Of a stretch of DNA of 64,000 nucleotides, positions 62,560 through 64,000 are shown one piece after another. Under the pieces are notes generated by a model. The model saw only the letters and a list, made by a program, of their open reading frames with translations. It was not told the origin of the DNA and ran no database searches. Origin of the DNA: Streptomyces sp. NBC_01306 (lineage in GTDB: Bacteria > Actinomycetota > Actinomycetes > Streptomycetales > Streptomycetaceae). The stretch is taken from contig NZ_JAPEPC010000001.1 in assembly GCF_026340465.1 (NCBI RefSeq), positions 2,483,501 through 2,547,500 on the forward strand. Direction: 5' to 3'. The stretch's first letter is position 1, and the number at the start of each line of letters is the position of its first letter. Position numbers and translations under genes: made by a program.

Positions 62560-63738
62560 TTACTTCGCAGCCGCGAGCTCGGCGGCCTTGTCGGCCGCGC
62601 CGTCCATGGTGTCCACACGCTGCACGAGCGGGTGGTTGGCGTCCGACAGGATCTTGCGACCCAGCTCCGCGTTGTTGCCGTCGAGGCGGACGACCAGCGG
62701 CTTGGTGACCGCTTCGCCCTTCGACTTGAGGAGCTCAAGCGCCTGGACGATGCCGTTGGCGACCTCGTCGCACGCGGTGATGCCGCCGAAGACGTTGACG
62801 AAAACGGACTTGACGTCCGGGTCGCCGAGGATGATCTCCAGGCCGTTCGCCATGACCTCGGCGGAGGCGCCGCCACCGATGTCGAGGAAGTTGGCAGGCT
62901 TCACGTTGCTGTGCTTCTCACCGGCGTACGCGACGACGTCGAGGGTGCTCATGACGAGCCCCGCACCGTTGCCGATGATGCCGACCTCGCCGTCGAGCTT
63001 GACGTAGTTGAGGTTCTTGGCCTTGGCAGCAGCCTCGAGCGGGTTGGCTGCTGCCTTGTCCTCAAGAGCCTCGTGGTCGGGCTGACGGAAGTCGGCGTTC
63101 TCGTCGAGCGAGACCTTGCCGTCCAGGGCCAGGATCCGGCCGTCCTTGGTCTTCACCAGCGGGTTGACCTCGACGAGGAGGGCGTCCTCGGCGACGAAGG
63201 TGTCCCACAGGGTCACCATGGCCTCGGCGACACCCTCGGCCACGTCGGCCGGGAACTTCGCCTGGGCCACGATCTCGCGGGCCTTGACGATGTCCACGCC
63301 GTCGACGGCGTTGACCGGGACCTTCGCGAGAGCCTCGGGGGTCTTCTCCGCGACCTCCTCGATCTCCATGCCGCCCTGCACCGAGGCCATGGCCAGGAAG
63401 GTGCGGTTGGTGCGGTCGAGGAGGTACGAGACGTAGTACTCCGCCTCGATCTCCGGCGACAGCTCGGCGATCATCACCTTGTGGACCGTGTGGCCCTTGA
63501 TGTCCATGCCGAGGATGTCCGTCGCGCGAGCGACCGCCTCGTCCGGGGTCGCGGCCAGCTTCACGCCGCCGGCCTTGCCACGGCCGCCGACCTTCACCTG
63601 AGCCTTGACGACGGACTTGCCGCCCATGCTCTCAGTGGCCTTGCGCGCCGCCTCAGGCGTGTCGATGACTTCACCGGCCAGCACCGGTACACCGTGCTTG
63701 GCGAAGAGGTCCCTCGCCTGGTACTCGAACAGGTCCAC
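62560..63738 (-). CDS. sucC: Succinyl-CoA synthetase beta subunit
   Basis: The 392-residue ATP-grasp subunit starts [20 protein letters not shown] from a GTG at 63738 (AGGGAG 10 nt upstream). It has [18 protein letters not shown] (nucleotide-binding, about 45-62), [23 protein letters not shown] (metal-binding Asn/Asp, about 185-207) and the CoA-ligase domain with [17 protein letters not shown] (about 320-336). Length is normal. It is first in sucCD. Confidence 0.98.
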   Translation of the reverse strand: MDLFEYQARDLFAKHGVPVLAGEVIDTPEAARKATESMGGKSVVKAQVKVGGRGKAGGVKLAATPDEAVARATDILGMDIKGHTVHKVMIAELSPEIEAEYYVSYLLDRTNRTFLAMASVQGGMEIEEVAEKTPEALAKVPVNAVDGVDIVKAREIVAQAKFPADVAEGVAEAMVTLWDTFVAEDALLVEVNPLVKTKDGRILALDGKVSLDENADFRQPDHEALEDKAAANPLEAAAKAKNLNYVKLDGEVGIIGNGAGLVMSTLDVVAYAGEKHSNVKPANFLDIGGGASAEVMANGLEIILGDPDVKSVFVNVFGGITACDEVANGIVQALELLKSKGEAVTKPLVVRLDGNNAELGRKILSDANHPLVQRVDTMDGAADKAAELAAAK

Positions 63739-64000
63739 GCGCGTCCGTCTCCCTTTGCTTTAAATCGTCGTCGCAGTAGTGATCGCGGTTACTTGTCTGC
63801 GTGGGCGTGCCGCGAAGGGCAACGTGACTGCGCTGTCACTAGGGAGGCGTAGACGGTGTCCGAGTACGCGGCATGTCCGTCTCGCAGGTTATCCCCGTGG
63901 GCGCCGGGTCCCTAAATCGCGGATCACACCTGCGCGGTGATTACGGTCACAAGACCCCTGTACGGGCCGGGCGGCTCCCCTGCACCGGGGAAACGCCCGG
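63739..64000. other. Upstream region of sucCD to the window edge
   Basis: No gene was found. On the minus strand TTGTGA, 18 bp and TGTGAT (complement of about 63923-63952) could be a promoter, and GTGATTACGGTCAC (63937-63950) is a small dyad overlapping it. Closer to the start codon the region turns A/T-rich (ATTTAAAGCAAAGGGAG), giving the ribosome-binding site. Confidence 0.45.
63967..64000. terminator. Partial hairpin at the window edge
   Basis: CCGGGCG ... CTCCCC pairs imperfectly with GGGGAAACGCCCGG around CTGCAC. It probably terminates a gene lying to the right of the window. Confidence 0.45.

Overview
The window is chromosomal DNA of a Streptomyces or close relative. Coding GC is very high, GTG starts are common, many genes overlap by 1 to 30 bases, and several products belong to families known mainly from Streptomyces. 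No rRNA, tRNA, CRISPR array, intact insertion sequence or replication origin was recognised.

Left part (1 to about 25 kb), accessory in character. A minus-strand cold-shock block comes first: a small conserved protein, a CBS protein, a DEAD-box helicase, a CspA-type protein and a MerR-like regulator. It is followed by about 0.7 kb of structured, repeat-bearing non-coding DNA and a decayed yefM-yoeB toxin-antitoxin pair. Next come an HxlR regulator facing a truncated DsbA-like gene, an azoreductase, a methyltransferase-ASCH-NUDIX fusion, an asparaginase / GntR regulator / NhaC antiporter group, an SDR/TetR pair sharing a double operator, cupin and EamA gene remnants, and a DapA-family protein. 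An ECF sigma factor and membrane anti-sigma factor lead into a secreted beta-propeller and a YcnI-type copper protein. The part ends with a His-rich lamin-tail protein, a secreted TNT-domain protein with a possible small immunity partner, an Ala/Pro-rich secreted protein and a GH20 hexosaminidase.

Right part (about 25 to 64 kb), core chromosome. As recalled, the order resembles the SCO4860 to SCO4808 region of S. coelicolor: OHCU decarboxylase, sdhCDAB, an autoregulated TetR operon, a peptide-binding protein, a D-Ala-D-Ala carboxypeptidase, a decaprenylphosphoryl-arabinose-type cluster (GtrA, UbiA, PAP2, DprE1-like, DprE2-like), a 2'-5' RNA ligase-like protein, trpS, an ECF sigma factor, rocD, a YgiC/YgiB-like pair, a DMT transporter, a MocR regulator facing an AhpD-like protein, a PEP mutase-like protein, mdh, a DUF3017 protein, folD, an RDD protein, purH-purN, a membrane protein, perM, a sigma-like protein, and sucD-sucC. 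Three TCA-cycle steps (sdh, mdh, suc) and purine and folate genes lie here. The suc / membrane protein / perM / purN / purH neighbourhood is also that of Mycobacterium tuberculosis.

The strain shows many short tandem repeats. Some lie just past stop codons and others expand low-complexity segments inside proteins, most strikingly six 18-bp units at the start of the PAP2 gene. The most interesting leads are the DPA-type cluster with a DprE1-like enzyme carrying alanine at the benzothiazinone-target cysteine position, the structured 4.7 to 5.3 kb region, the putative sigma-controlled copper-surface operon, the TNT toxin pair and several paired operators.
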